From Stichopus chloronotus (lineage: Eukaryota > Echinodermata > Holothuroidea > Aspidochirotida > Stichopodidae): a DNA stretch of 64,000 nucleotides. Positions 10,787-22,900 of the stretch are shown piece by piece (the first letter of the stretch is position 1; the number at the start of each line of letters is the position of its first letter). The translations under genes and the position numbers were made by a program. The stretch covers positions 23,197,116 through 23,261,115 of the forward strand of contig CM037830.1 in NCBI GenBank assembly GCA_021234535.1, given 5' to 3'. Under the pieces are notes generated by a model. It was given only the letters and a program-made list of their open reading frames with translations, ran no database searches and was not told the origin of the DNA.

Positions 10787-13747
10787 AATATGCTTGGACC
10801 CGTGTGCGATGCGGATGTCGTTAAGTGTGCGTCCCTTGTGAAAGAATAACGGAAGGGCAAACTTCAATGTTAACTCCCCCCTGAATCAAAAGTGGTACGT
10901 TTTTATAACATTCCCGTGCTGATAATTTATCCATCGTTGCTGTCAGAGTCATTTTGTTTTGGTAGTCAACATTGCGTTGCACCAAGCATCGTGAATGTGT
11001 CAGAGGTGTCCAAAACTCGTCCACACGATCGTGGAAATGCCACGCTTCGCTCTGATATTTTCCCTTTTGTCATTGCACTGGCCAGATGTTTCCAAACATG
11101 CTTTTCCTCTATCATTAATGCTCTGAACTTGATCTCTACCGGGAGAGGAGGAGCCAGCCAGCCTGCCTCAGAGATCAATGATTGCAGGTGGGCAATCTCC
11201 CACCGCATCGTCGTGTCGCAGGACTTTCATCTACAATCGATTTACAAAGTGATTTGTGTCTCTTTGTGGTTTCCTCTTTGTGGCAATATAAAATGGATGA
11301 TTCCCACATGTCTGAAACAAATGGGACATAGCAAAAAAAAAAAAAAAAAAGGAGAACTAATATTGGTACAGACAAAAGATAAATGAAAGTGCAAACAAAT
11401 AGAAAAAAAAGTAATGTCTATCGTAGCCAACACCCAACTGTTTGTCATGCATACATGTGTGGATGATGCTGTTACTGTAGTACATTGTAAATGTGATTAT
11501 GTTTGGTTGTTGATTTGCTGGGGTGATTTGCCGTGTAAGCGAATGATTGTCGACACTTATTCCTGCTTCGGCATTTACATGCAAGTACAGGCCTTGAAAT
11601 AAGCTTCAAAACGAGCATGGCAAAAATAATCCTGAAAAGGGATACTAAAAGCAATTTTTTTTTTTCTGTTCAACAGAGTAGCAGTTATAGACTTTTATGA
11701 ATTCTTCCCATAAACAGAAAGAGTGACAGGTTTGCTCGATCAGATTCGCAATAATGGACATTGCTACATATGCAGACAATCCTCTTTAGGAGACAGGATG
11801 ATTGGAGCAATTTTAAAACACTGTACTAAATCTATAAAATTGAAACCTTGGTTTTGCTCACACATACACTGTGAAACATGGAGTTTTCATAAATTTGCGA
11901 GTTTCTCCTTTGTTTCCGACCTCCCCCAGTTCCCCCCCCCCCCTCCCGGTGTTCTGTGAACTTCTGTGCATACTGTTTTCATGAGGATACCTTGCAAAGC
12001 TTCCAGCTTAACAGGTGTGGTGATGTTTACCTAAACACCCACTGATGTTTAAAGAAGAGAAATCTGACACGTCAAACTTGGCACAAAGATAAAATAGTAA
12101 AAGGTAGGCAAAGCAAGAACACATTGTGTAAATTTGTCAGAGGAAAGATATTAAATCAAGGTTTATTTAATGAAGGTAGAGAAGCTCTCGTCATCTCCTA
12201 GCAGATCTGTCATTCCTTTCTTTCCAACGAGATCGACACACGACACAAGTTTATCTCGCTCAAGCTGCCTCGGTGAGACGGAGCAAAATGCAGAGCAAGC
12301 CACAGGTGTCGTAATATTTACTTTTGTCATGGAAGAGATGAGAGAAAAATGAGAGAGGGAGGAAGAATGAGATGTAACGGTCAAGTGACTCGCTCATGAT
12401 GAGTGCACTCGTCCACGAGGACAGAGAATATTACGTGCTGTCGCAGAGCTAAAGGTGCAAATGCCGTTGGGAGTGTTTTGTAGAATATCGTCAACATCAT
12501 TATGTGCACTAAAGTAGATGATGACCCATAAAGCAGTAGATATGTACCAGTCACTGTGTGTGGATGTCTAAATTCAGAGTGTGTAATATGCTGATGTGGC
12601 ATCATTTCGCCATGGTTGTGCAGAGTTTGTTACATTTGCCACGATAGCATCTGTGGGGTCGTGGTATGCATCAGAATCAAACAGTTGGCATGGATGCGCA
12701 CACTGCTCTGATCTCCCCTGAAGTGCATACTATGCAGCTGTCTGCGTGTTCCTGCAGTGAAGGACTAACAATAACTATAGATGCTGATATGACACTGTTC
12801 TACTGTACCTTGGTAAATATGGTTGAACTGTACAATCAGAAATGAAAAGGAATAATATGCAGTTTGCATCAGGCGTTAAGCTTTGTTCGAAATCACGACA
12901 TCTTGATCGATTGGGTGGCAGTGCGTCATTCTCAGTGGCGGCTGCGAAATGACTGATCAGTTATCACAGGGAATTGGGACTCTCGTCATCTCGTTGTGTT
13001 AAAAATTCTTACGGCATTCAAAAAATATGTCACCCCCGGACTGACTTCACATTTCTGGAAACCAGTTTTGGAATTTTGTAGCATTTTGTCTGCATCTCAC
13101 ACACACATACAGGATGATATGTATTCAATTGTTTCTGTGATCTTGGTTTTAATACCGTTAAATCTGGGGGAGTCTTCAGTGCTTTGCAAATTTGTGATTT
13201 TTGGATTGCATGTCTAACAGTGTGCAGTCAGCCATCCTTCAATACGTTTCGTTTGGTGGATGGGTATGTGTTCACTTAATGGAATGATAATTGTGAAAAC
13301 TTGTTGCCAGTCACACGGCGACGGATCTTCTCCGCATGCTTGATCTCCCTGTAGGTCTATGACCCCTTCCAGATGCTCCTTAATTCTCATAATCATTTTC
13401 AATTAATATAGGCCTAAGTGACATCCAACTGAAGACGTGTAATGACCTCGCATTTCATGATCCACTGTATGCAGAGCCTATACAAAAGATGTTGAAATTA
13501 TTAGTCGTTTGCCATTTAGGAGCATAGGTGACCCATGAGAAAGATACTCTTCACTAAAACCTATCTCAACACAAGAGTGGGACAAGGGTGGTGCCTTTAA
13601 ACACCAGTAATGATGTGTGGTATAAAGCAGACTAGCTTGCACATCATATTCTGCCTTCTCTCTTTAGTAGTGCCCCTATGTGCAAAGATATGAGACAACA
13701 GGTATTGGCTGCATTTTGTCTGGAACATTTTTGAGTTGACAGATATG

Positions 13748-13980
13748 CAGCTGAAGGTCAAATTTTCAAGTCAAATTGAAATATGAGAAGGCACTCGAGC
13801 GAAAGGCAAACGAGGGCGGGCTAGGCCTTAGAGGGCGCGGTGTCAGGATTGACTTCGAGGGCAGTTGAGCATAGGTCAAACTGATGCAGTAGTGGGGCAA
13901 GGGGTAAGTATAGTCACTCGTGAATACCCACACCAGTGAGTTGTGGGGAATTCAGCTGAAGGTCAAATTTTCAAGTCAAA
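13748..13980. mobile_element. Family A half-element flanked by a 28-bp direct repeat
   Basis: The right half of family A (13790-13949: the arm GGCAAACGAGGGCGGGCTAG, then GCAAGGGGTAAGTATAG and CACACCAGTGAGTTGTGGGGA) lies between two identical 28-bp copies, at 13748-13775 and 13953-13980, that begin CAGCTGAAGGTCAAATTTTC. This looks like an insertion that duplicated 28 bases of target, much longer than the duplication DNA transposons usually make. Filler synthesis at a repaired break is an alternative. Confidence 0.7.
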
Positions 13981-15587
13981 GTTTGTGTCCCACTCATAAT
14001 TGAAGAATGTCCAAATTTGGGGTCCAATTTATTTCTCAGAAGTTCAGCTGTCAAATCAGTTTCTACACTTGTAACCTTTGCAGCTAGGTCATGATTCATT
14101 TTTCTTTTGATTGGGAGAAGCACCAACAAAGAGGCAAGTATGTAAAGTCTTTTCATGAAATTCTCCATCCTCCTTTAAAACCTTCATAATTGCATACATG
14201 GGTCTCCACATCACTAGCACCCTCTCAATTTTGCCGAAGTGTTACGTGAATTACCTGTGCCTGGGCTGGCATTCACATTACAATCTATTAGAGCACCCAT
14301 TATTTCAGCACCCACACTGATACAGCTCTGCATCATGCAGTCATCATATGAGTGAGAAAGTGCAGATTATTGTCCTCTTTTCCCGGATACCCTCCTATCT
14401 TCCTAAAGCCCTCTGTTTCTCTATCCTTGATCTTTTCCATCGTTCTGCTTCTTCCATGAGACTATGATATCCATCGGTACCTTTCCTCAGTGGGCTATTT
14501 AAAGTTTTCACAGAGATACTGCATGTCGGTTCTAAGCTGTGCCGCAATGCGCAGCTCAAATAACACGCTATGTGTCGTCGCTATATGTCCTGCTCCCCTC
14601 CGATGTCACCACAAAGACAGGTGCAGCAAAACACCGCAAACAGCTGTACATACTAGAAATGTGTTACATTAATGTGCCATCGGTTTTCTTCTTCGATAAT
14701 TTGCGGTTGCACTTTCCCAAAGCGGGGCTCGAATGTGAATGTCGAGTTATTGATTACGATCACAGAGAGCCACGATTGCAGTTTACCGACGTCGGCTGCA
14801 CGTGGTCTCATTTTTTACTCCGTTCTTGCGATGACGTGCCGTAAGACAATTTAAACTCATTAATCTTTGCGATGGTGGATTGGCATTCCTTCTCTTAATT
14901 AAAATTTTTGCAGGTGCCGATATCAGATGGTGGAGTTAGGACGGTGTCTCTAATGAGTGATATTTCGCTCTTGTTTGTGTAGATTTGATTCATCAACAGG
15001 TCGAATGTGAGGTAGCCACAGCAGATGACAAGCGTGCGTGCGTGCGTGTAACCAGGGAGGTGTGCTTCCGTGCACACTTTACTACATGGCACCAGGATGT
15101 ATGTAGTGATTATCCTAGCTTCTTTAATTTGAATTTTAATTGACAGTTTCAGCAGTTGCATCCATCAGTCTAATGCAAACAAAGATATGCTACGAGAACG
15201 GCTGTGCGGCTCTCATGCATGTAAAAGAAATTCATTGTGATTTTGCTCATAGCATTAATGACAAACGAGAGTTGAGGTCGGAAGTCAGCTCTGCACTTAA
15301 CCCACCTTTTGCATTTACTCCATGCCTCTCTTACCTGTCTACTCACAACGAGTGCACCACACTTACATCTTCAGCACCTCTATTTGGAACTTTTAACACC
15401 ATGCTAGAACAAGAGAAGAGAGAAGGTATGTGAGGAACATTGATAAAAGTACCAAATAAAGCTTAAAACTAGAATATAAGTTGAACATTTGTCAGTGAAT
15501 GTCAAGTTCTTTGGGATATGTCATAGTCACTACAAAGAAAAAAACTTGTTTGAAGCTGAAATATGAGTTGTACTGGCAGTTGCCCTA

Positions 15588-15645
15588 TCTGTCTGTCTGT
15601 CTGTCTGTCTATCTGTCTATCTATCTATCTGTCTATCTATCTGTT
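15588..15645 (+). repeat. (CTGT)n/(CTAT)n microsatellite
   Basis: A tetranucleotide run of CTGT units grading into CTAT and CTGT units. It immediately precedes the ~146-bp satellite array. Confidence 0.9.
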
Positions 15646-15656
15646 CACATTTGTTC

Positions 15657-16134
15657 AAAATGCTTTTCCTCTGTCATGCTTTCATGCTTTCATGCATTTG
15701 CATGAAACTTGGACACAGTGTGCCATAGGTTGGTGGACCATTTGGGGTGTTAAAAAATTTGTGGTCCAAGTGCTGTCTGTCCCATGTGGGCTCTTTGGCC
15801 ATATTTTATCAAAAGTCTGCAAAATGCTTCTCCTCGTATTGATTCTCTCATACAATGATGATTGTTTGTCACAATAATACTCAATTAGTGGTAGTTTGAA
15901 GGTGTTCAGGAATTTTTTAGTCCAAGGTCCCTTGTAGACCCTATTGCCCATTTTATGAAATTCTGCAAAATGCTTCTCCTCATACAGATTCTCTTGTACA
16001 ATGCTGATGGTTTGTCATAATAATAATCTGTTCTGTGGTCTATCTTAGGGTATACATGAATTTTTAGAACAGGGTTCTGTGTGGTCCCTACAGCTCATTT
16101 TGTGAAATCCTGCAAAACTTTTCTCCTCCTAATT
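15657..16134 (+). repeat. Degenerate tandem repeat, ~146-bp unit
   Basis: Units begin AAAATGCTT(T/C)TCCTC at 15657, 15821 and 15967, and AAAACTTTTCTCCTC at 16114, giving periods of 164, 146 and 147. Each unit contains a CATACAATGATGATTG- or TACAATGCTGATGG-type block followed by (A/G)TCACAATAAT or similar, and ends ATTTTRTGAAATYCTGC. A further piece with ACAGATTCTCTTGTACA reappears at about 17055-17130, after the family C elements, so the array appears to have been split by insertion. Confidence 0.75.
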
Positions 16135-16275
16135 TAAAGGTACCCATTGAAATGTTATACAACATCTCAAATATCCCTATTGTGAGTGAATGTTAGTTGA
16201 GCAATTGATCAATGAGTCAGATTGTGTCCTAACTGAAACTTAATGTAGTCTAGAAGGCACATGTAGATCTAGACA

Positions 16276-16651
16276 TTAAAGAGGCTCATTGAGTTGTTTT
16301 GTGAAATTCACTCAATTTTTCTAAACCGGTCAAGTTTCCTTCACATGCTAATGACAAACAGTCAAACTAAAAGGATCCCAAAGTTTTACATACGTTGGAA
16401 CATTAATGAGTGAGTAACCAACGATTAAATTTGGTTTTTGAAACTTTGTGACCAGACATTTTCACATTAGTACATTCACATGCACACAATCAGAGCAAGT
16501 AACGGTCAAAAATTCGAAAAAATTGACAGTTTTCATACAACTATTGGATGTGAAACTTGATTAATTATGCTAATTGTGAGTATTGTCGTGTGTTTGTATA
16601 CTTCAAAATCACCGCAATCTTTGCTGATATCAACTCAATAAGCCCCTTTAA
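16276..16651 (+). mobile_element. Family C element with TTAA flanks and inverted ends
   Basis: The left end is TTAA-AGAGGCTCATTGAGTTG and the right end is CAACTCAATAAGCCCCT-TTAA, inverted complements with a few mismatches. The interior matches the reverse complement of 55279-55671 over long stretches, for example GTGAAATTCACTCAATTT, GAACATTAATGAG and AACTATTGGATGTGAA. There is no coding capacity. The TTAA site places it with TTAA-specific cut-and-paste transposons; the superfamily is inferred. Confidence 0.7.
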
Positions 16652-16970
16652 AGGACCCCTTTGAGTTATTCAGTTAGTCGTCTCAAACCTGTCAACTTTG
16701 TATCCAGTTTTCTATAATTGGCCTACTGACAGATCAGTGGTCAAGATAATGTAGTCACCATGTGACAAATGCAAATGAACACTAATGAGCTATGTTGTTA
16801 ATGATTTAATTTGGTTGTGGAAAATTTGTAACCATTTTCCCACATTAGAACTAATTCATATGCCCATAGCCAGTACAAAACAAGTAGAAAATGTACAAAA
16901 ATGACAGTTTTGTAATTATTGCATGTCAAACTTGAATAGTGATGCAATTATTAGCATTTTAATTTGGTGG
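16648..16970 (+). mobile_element. Second family C copy, adjoining the first at a shared TTAA
   Basis: It starts TTAAAGGACCCCTTTGAGTT at the TTAA that closes the preceding copy. It repeats the family C interior in the same orientation, including AACACTAATGAGC, TTGTAACCATTTTCCCACATTAG and ATTGCATGTCAAACTTGA. It diverges from the other copies near 16963, so the right end is lost or unrecognisable. Confidence 0.6.
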
Positions 16971-17132
16971 TACCCATTAAATGTATCACAAATTTATTGA
17001 CAAAGATCCAACTTCAGTACTGTGTGCTCGAGATTATGATACTCTGAAATTATGCAGTCTTACAGATTCTCTTGTACAGTATATGCAATATGTTGTTGAT
17101 TCGATATAATGATACTTCTGGTGGTTCCTATA

Positions 17133-17300
17133 TTCACACCGTAGAGATATAATAATCCCTTTGCTCACACTATTGCATAGTTATACAAACCAGCTCAGAC
17201 ACACACTCGAAACTAATCTTGCACTGCACCCTATGCCCTAGCTCTTTGCTGGCTCACACATGGTTTTTCCCGAAGTGCTGTTTTGCCTTGGATGTATGAT
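17133..17300. mobile_element. Family A element, left arm and inner region
   Basis: It starts TTCACACCGTAGAGATATAA, close to the TTCACATCGTAGACATATA terminus. CCCTTTGCTCACACTATTGCAT and the CACTGCACCCTATGCCCTAG arm follow, then an inner region with CCGAAGTGCTGTTTTGCCT like that at 95-130. The right arm and terminus are missing. It begins where the interrupted satellite ends. Confidence 0.6.
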
Positions 17301-17444
17301 ATACATAATACTGCTATATGTAAATGGTACCTTAGGGATGTTCAGGTTATGAGCTTCTGCACCATTGCTGCTCTAGTTTGTAGTGGCTATAATATATTTG
17401 ATTTTCAATTCGCAAAAATATGACAAATTTTAACTTTAAGCCCA

Positions 17445-17700
17445 ATTTTTACATACATGAATATTCATATCCATATCAGTCTCTTTAACTTCAAGTAAAG
17501 GTGACTGACTGTTTAATGCCTTCTTGGAGAGGTTGAACTTTGTAGGGCCAACAAAAATGTCGACACAATTTTCATGTTCAAACATCTGGAAGATAAGCGC
17601 GTAGCTCTCTTCCAGATTTTGTGACAAGTGATCTTTTCCTGTACTTTCTCTTCCCTGAAACCTGAAGAAGAACAAAGGTAGATGACCAGGCAATTTTCCA
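17445..17700 (+). repeat. Family F dispersed repeat
   Basis: It aligns with 35850-36105 in the same orientation. Shared blocks include ATGAATATTCATA, TAGGGCCAACAAAAATGT, AACAAAGGTAGATGACCAGG and a conserved CTCTTCCAGATTTTGTGACA/TTTCAATTTTGTAACAGA pair. On the - strand this segment is open for about 90 codons, and part of that frame (QSPLLEVKET against QSLLLEIKQT) is similar in the other copy. Descent from a coding element is possible but unproven. Confidence 0.6.
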
Positions 17701-19900
17701 TTATAACTCACATTCCAGCTTTTTTAACTCATGTATGGAATCACAGTGCATTCATTGCGAGGAGATGGGTATGTCATTTTCAAACATATATCCAAACTGG
17801 GTAAATGTGTTGAAACATCCAAAGAGCCATGTGTCTACCAATCATCATGTACTACCTATGTGAAACATGTCAGATCTGTTGATGATCAAGTTTTGTGATA
17901 AAGGACTTTGCAGCAGTTTTAGATTTGATTAGTGTTGGCCTTTTTTTTTTTTTATTTGTTCCTCACCGAACCATCTTTGCAAAGCCGATGTTGTAGCCTC
18001 CTTTGTGCGAAGACCGATGAAAGTGTGTCGCTTGTGTATAAAATGTCCAGACTGAGTAACTTTTGGGAATGTTTCCAGAAACTTAATTGGCATGGATGTG
18101 TTTTGATGTGTGGCTGATTAATTTAAAATAGTGAGGCCAGCTTTATAGAGATGTCGACTGGCAGCTTTGCTTTCTTGTCATCTTTCATTCAGCGGCGAAG
18201 GATGCAATTTGACAACTTTGCACAACCAAAGGAATGATCCCACTTGTTTTCAATAGTGTGCATGAGTCCCACCTCTTACGGTTTATCAGGCAGTGTCGCC
18301 GTCTCCGTTTGGCTGGCTGTCTTTCTCACCTCAATATTACAATTTCATGCTTGCCTGCCTCCAATCACCTCTGAGACAACAGATGCAGACCTGAAATATA
18401 ACTTTAATTTTTTTCTTCTCTCTCTCTCTCTTTCCTTTTTTTGTTGAGAGGGTAGGGGGATAGAGAGGGGTAGGATAGCATGCTATTAAGTCTTTCTTTT
18501 TAGTGGTCAGTTGCCTCTCCAAACATGTTAATAATTCAGTCTTTCATTTAGCATACAAGTGACCTGTTTTGCCCATCTCTCTCTGATACGAAAAATTCAC
18601 AGAGATGTTCAGACAAGTTTTTCTTCTATTTTTTCATTTTTCCCCACATATTTTGAGGTTTCTTTTTTTTGCCTTGGCGATTATGTGCTCAATTTTAAGC
18701 CCAGTTAAGCTGACGGGTACAGTTCTTCAGGCAGTCTGACAAGAAGAAACGAAATGAGTTGTACGTGGCCTAAATCTCTGTCATTGATGTGGATTATTGT
18801 TCGGTGGCATGGATGGGGGGCAGCAGTTTACCAGTATATTGGGGCCTGCATCGAGTGCATGTGAGAAGCAAAAATGATCTGCATCACACCTCCGTCTCCC
18901 TCTTAGTTTGAGAAGACCACAATCTCCGTGACTCAGTGTAATACAATAAAAACAATACTGCCGACGGTGCTTGAGTTTTCGTATTCGGTGAAAAGTGGCA
19001 ATGTGGAAAATGTGATGTTAAAACAACTTTGAACAAAACCACAGTGAAGCACAAAGCTTGGTGTCATTGCTCGTGTGTGATGTCCCTGAACTTGGAAAAG
19101 GCACTGTTCAGCGATTGCAAAAAAACAAAAGACAGAATAATTTGCTGGAGATCCCATGTATGTGAACAATTTGGCTTCCTACTTTCGCTCTGATAGAGAG
19201 ACAGGGAGGAAGGAAGACTGCTCAAGAAGAAAGCGGGGTGGAGGAAGGACTGAGATGGAGAAAGAGGGGAAGGGGAGGAGTAAGACCAGGGAAATTGAGA
19301 AAAGAAATTTGAATTTATGGTACACCTGTAAATGCATGTAGTTTCACTTCATTTAATCACATTCAGTTAAACAAGCGAGGTGTCATGTGACAAAGATGGG
19401 TGACTCTGATTTCCCCATCTCTGGCACCACTTTGAAATTTTTGTAGCACAAAGTAGACTTGAGATTTCAGACCACTGACCATGTTACCCTACCTCCAGAC
19501 TGCCACCTGCAGGGTCTGTTTGTGGTTTGTCAATTTAGCTGCTTTCTCCTTTTTCAGTCTACAAAATTATTCAAGACCGCTTCAGATGATACATGTATAC
19601 CTTCAATTGTCCATCCTCACCCTCTAGAGCTGCAATCTTGGACAAAATATCTTGGGACACCCCGCTCCCCCATTCAATGTTGGCTATAGGATTACTGTCC
19701 AAAGTGTACATTCACTCCTATGGCGCAACATTGGAAAGGGGTGTGGGGTTTCATGTTATCCTCTCACCTGACATTCAGTATTATATTTACAATGTACGAC
19801 AAAGCGTCCCAACAATTTTATCCAAGGTTGTAGGTCTCATTTTGTAGCACATTTCTCCACTCATCCATGTGTTTTCTTTTTTACTTTTCTTTTTCTACAG

Positions 19901-19990
19901 AGTGGCTGCAGTGTAGAAGACCTGAGTAACAAGTATAGCTCGTATGAATCTCAACATCATCATTTACTAAGCTGTTTGGAAAAAACAACT
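19901..19990 (+). CDS. KCND (Shal): Shal/Kv4 potassium channel, exon with the dileucine dendritic-targeting motif
   Basis: A 90-nt phase-0 exon of 30 residues: SGCSVEDLSNKYSS followed by YESQHHHLLSCLEKTT. The ESQHHHLL-(H/S)-CLEKTT block is nearly invariant from fly to human Shal channels. Its dileucine has been shown in published work to direct the channel to dendrites. The acceptor is TTTTTCTACAG at 19900. A start two bases later would break the frame with the previous exon, so 19901 is preferred. The donor GTAAGT starts at 19991. Both neighbouring junctions are phase 0, so skipping this exon would keep the frame while deleting the targeting signal. The residues before the motif (GCSVEDLSNKYSSY) are not ones I can match to another species. 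Confidence 0.95.
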
Positions 19991-22900
19991 GTAAGTATAT
20001 TTCATCTTTGACCTAAACCTTGAGACTAGAACCTCTGGATTGGATAGTAAAACGTCCCTGTCCATAGACACGTCTTTATGCGTGATATTGTTTATACGTC
20101 ATAAACGCTAGTCTTATATTACTTTGTGTCACAATTGAGAGTTATATCCCATTCCTGATTCACAGAACGAGTCACCAAATAGCTAGCAGGAAGCCTCGTC
20201 CAATTTTCGTGTGTTTCGTTGCATCATGAAAAAATGATAAGTACAATAACGCAAGACTAGTAATGTACCAGATTCAGTAATGTGCTCATGGCACTTTTAC
20301 AAAAACAATTCCTCAAACACACTGACTGGTAAAAAACAGAGAAAACAAATGGAAGAAATGGTGAACTGAAAAGTGAAAGAATTCATTACGCCGATGCATT
20401 TTCAAGTTCCTTATGTAAGAGTCAATTAACTTTGAGGAACGAATATGAAAAGTTAAATGGTTTCGTGAGTCGTAGAGCAGGCTCAGGTGGTTTTCCGGTG
20501 CTCAACCTGACATCGGTTTTTTGGGTACAGGTACTTGGTACCAGCTCATGATTGTTCATTACTACCAGCGATACTTTCACAAATTACTGAGTACCACGTA
20601 GTTGGTACAGCCTCAATTGATCAGAATCAGCACCGTTTAAAAATAGGTCATCAGTTATTATCCTTGAAATGTACTGTTAGTTCTTACATGCCAACCTCAG
20701 AATGGTCTAAAAATATGAAGATGCGGAAGAGAAAAAAAAAAATGCTATTAAGAGACATGGCTGTTTCGGTATAGTCTAACATATATAACGTCAGCTATTA
20801 ACGTTAAATTATCCCCTGCATGGAACTTCAAGACTCAACGTAAATATCACCGGCCTACAGGATATAACATGTACAGTACATCAGGCGTACTGAAGTTGAA
20901 AACATCTATTTCTGGAATATGAAACGAGTTAGAAAGATCCCTGATATGTGTCCAACGATTCCTTTTTTGGTGCGCTCTGTTTCGGTGCCAGCCTAGAGTT
21001 AATTTGGTCAGGTGAACAACATTCAGAGAAATAGAAGATATATCCTTGCATGCTACTGAACTATCATTGGCCAAAGCCACTCCTAGAAAAAGCTAGACTC
21101 GAATGGCAAATGTCCATGCTAACGTCAACATCACATAGAAATATGTACAATGTATTAACCTGAATGATGTCAAGTTAACCATTCACACACTGAACAAATG
21201 AAGGTGAATGCAATTGGCGGCGTCCCTGCTCAGGGTACGACCAGAGCCAGGATATGGCCCGAGAATTTGCTCTTCCCTTGCTGCTCCCCGATGATGTTCT
21301 GGTTTATATATTTCTGTGGCCCTGACTTAGAGTTTATAATGTTAGATCTGTTAGAATAAACACATTTGGAGCCGGCCTACAGAAAGTGCCAGTATATTAT
21401 ACCTAAGTAGTTTCTGATCATATAGAGTCAATATTTGTATGCAAAGCAGTAAAGTTTGCAGCTATTTTTAGGTATTTTGCATAAGTCTGCATGAATCGTG
21501 GAGGGTTTTGCAGTAAATTTTATGATGATGTTTTGTTTCTTATTGACACAGCAGACTCATGTCAGGTGCCTAACATATATAGTAATATTACTTGGAAATA
21601 GAGTGGGTAATTTCGTCAGCTTTCGCAAAAAAAAAAAAATTCACAAAAAAAAATGACAAAAGAAGCTTGATACATTAATTAGAAGATGTACTGTTCATCA
21701 GTATTGTCAGAAAATTTGTTGATCAGGACCTTTCTGCTTTTATGAGTTTGACATTTGCAGTAATTGTAGAAATGTATGCTACTTTTGCGATCCAAGGTCC
21801 TTCGCAGAGAGCATCCTTCTACAGGCCTAAGCTTTTCTGTTTGATATTGAACGTAGGATTGGCAAAATGTAGGATCTTCTGGAAAATGTGTTAACATTTT
21901 CTTTACAACTGAAAATAAAATGTGTCTGGTTGAAGATTTGAGGTGAATGGTTTTAATCATTAAATACCATGATGTATATCATTGTTGCTTCAGTTGTGAG
22001 TCGGATCTTCAGAATCTCTTAGTTTGGCTGTTTACAATCAACTTTAATATGGGTGCTACTCTACAGGTGTAGCAAAACATCATGAAATTTGTGAACCAAC
22101 TCAATGTCCTCTGTAAACAGTATCGAGCATGCGTGAGAAATTAGACTAAATTCAGCAAAATGAAGACTTTAATTTATAAATGGTACAGATTGAATGTGGA
22201 TAGATGATTGGGGATACGTGTTTGAGTGGATATATTTTAATATGAATTAACTTCTAATGCAGTGATTCAAAAAAATCCACGTTTAGTGGTTAGTACCAGT
22301 ACTGAAGTGCCAAAAGTATCAGGACTGAATTTTTGGGGTTGTCACCCAAATCAAATACAGGTTGAGCAAATCTGAAATACTGTGAGCTTGTCACACACAG
22401 TCATTCATAAAGAACTAGCGTTTATGTTGTCAAACCCCACTACTACAACGTCTCATTTACGGTAAGTTTAGCCTGGTTTTTTCTGAACCTGGTGTTTTGA
22501 AGCGCAACTGAACATATAATGGTAGTGCACTATATAATATATTATATTTGTGTGGTACCGTAACGTTGTACATTCCCTCGATCTGCATCAGCGAATGAGT
22601 GTTCCATATTATAGTACTTTTCAAGTTTCCTGCCAGGATATCTGTGGGTGTGGGAAGGCCTACCATAAATTGGAAGCTCATCTACAGAACTGTCACACAT
22701 ATAACTGCCATCATTTTGATCAAACTAATTAAGGTGCAAATGTAATATTGTTGGTACACATCATTGACTACTCGATGGTGTACTCTTTATAGTGCAAGAC
22801 TGCAAGTAATTTATGACAGAAGTTCCAGGAGTTTATGCATATGTGGATCTTATAGCTGGTAGGGGAATGCCTGTACAAAGTAGAAGTCAAGCATCTGCTG

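Larger units (their letters stand above)
5685..19900 (+). other. Shal intron, about 14.2 kb
   Basis: It runs from donor GTGAGT at 5685 to acceptor TTTTTCTACAG at 19900. It contains family A elements (7163-7325, 10597-10786, 13776-13952, 17133-17300), a family F copy at 7330-7400 (inverted) and 17445-17700, a satellite with inserted family C elements (15657-17130), and an antisense 222-codon open frame (9382-10050). Several less AT-rich patches (about 9220-10180, 10890-11250, 12160-12720, 14500-14860) stand out from the background. They could be conserved non-coding sequence, but I see no established gene in them. Confidence 0.85.

Noticed and set aside
10892..11386. Open frame of 164 codons on the + strand
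   Set aside because: It ends through a poly-A run (lysine stretch), has no family resemblance, and other frames on the opposite strand are equally open. Probably chance in a less AT-rich patch.
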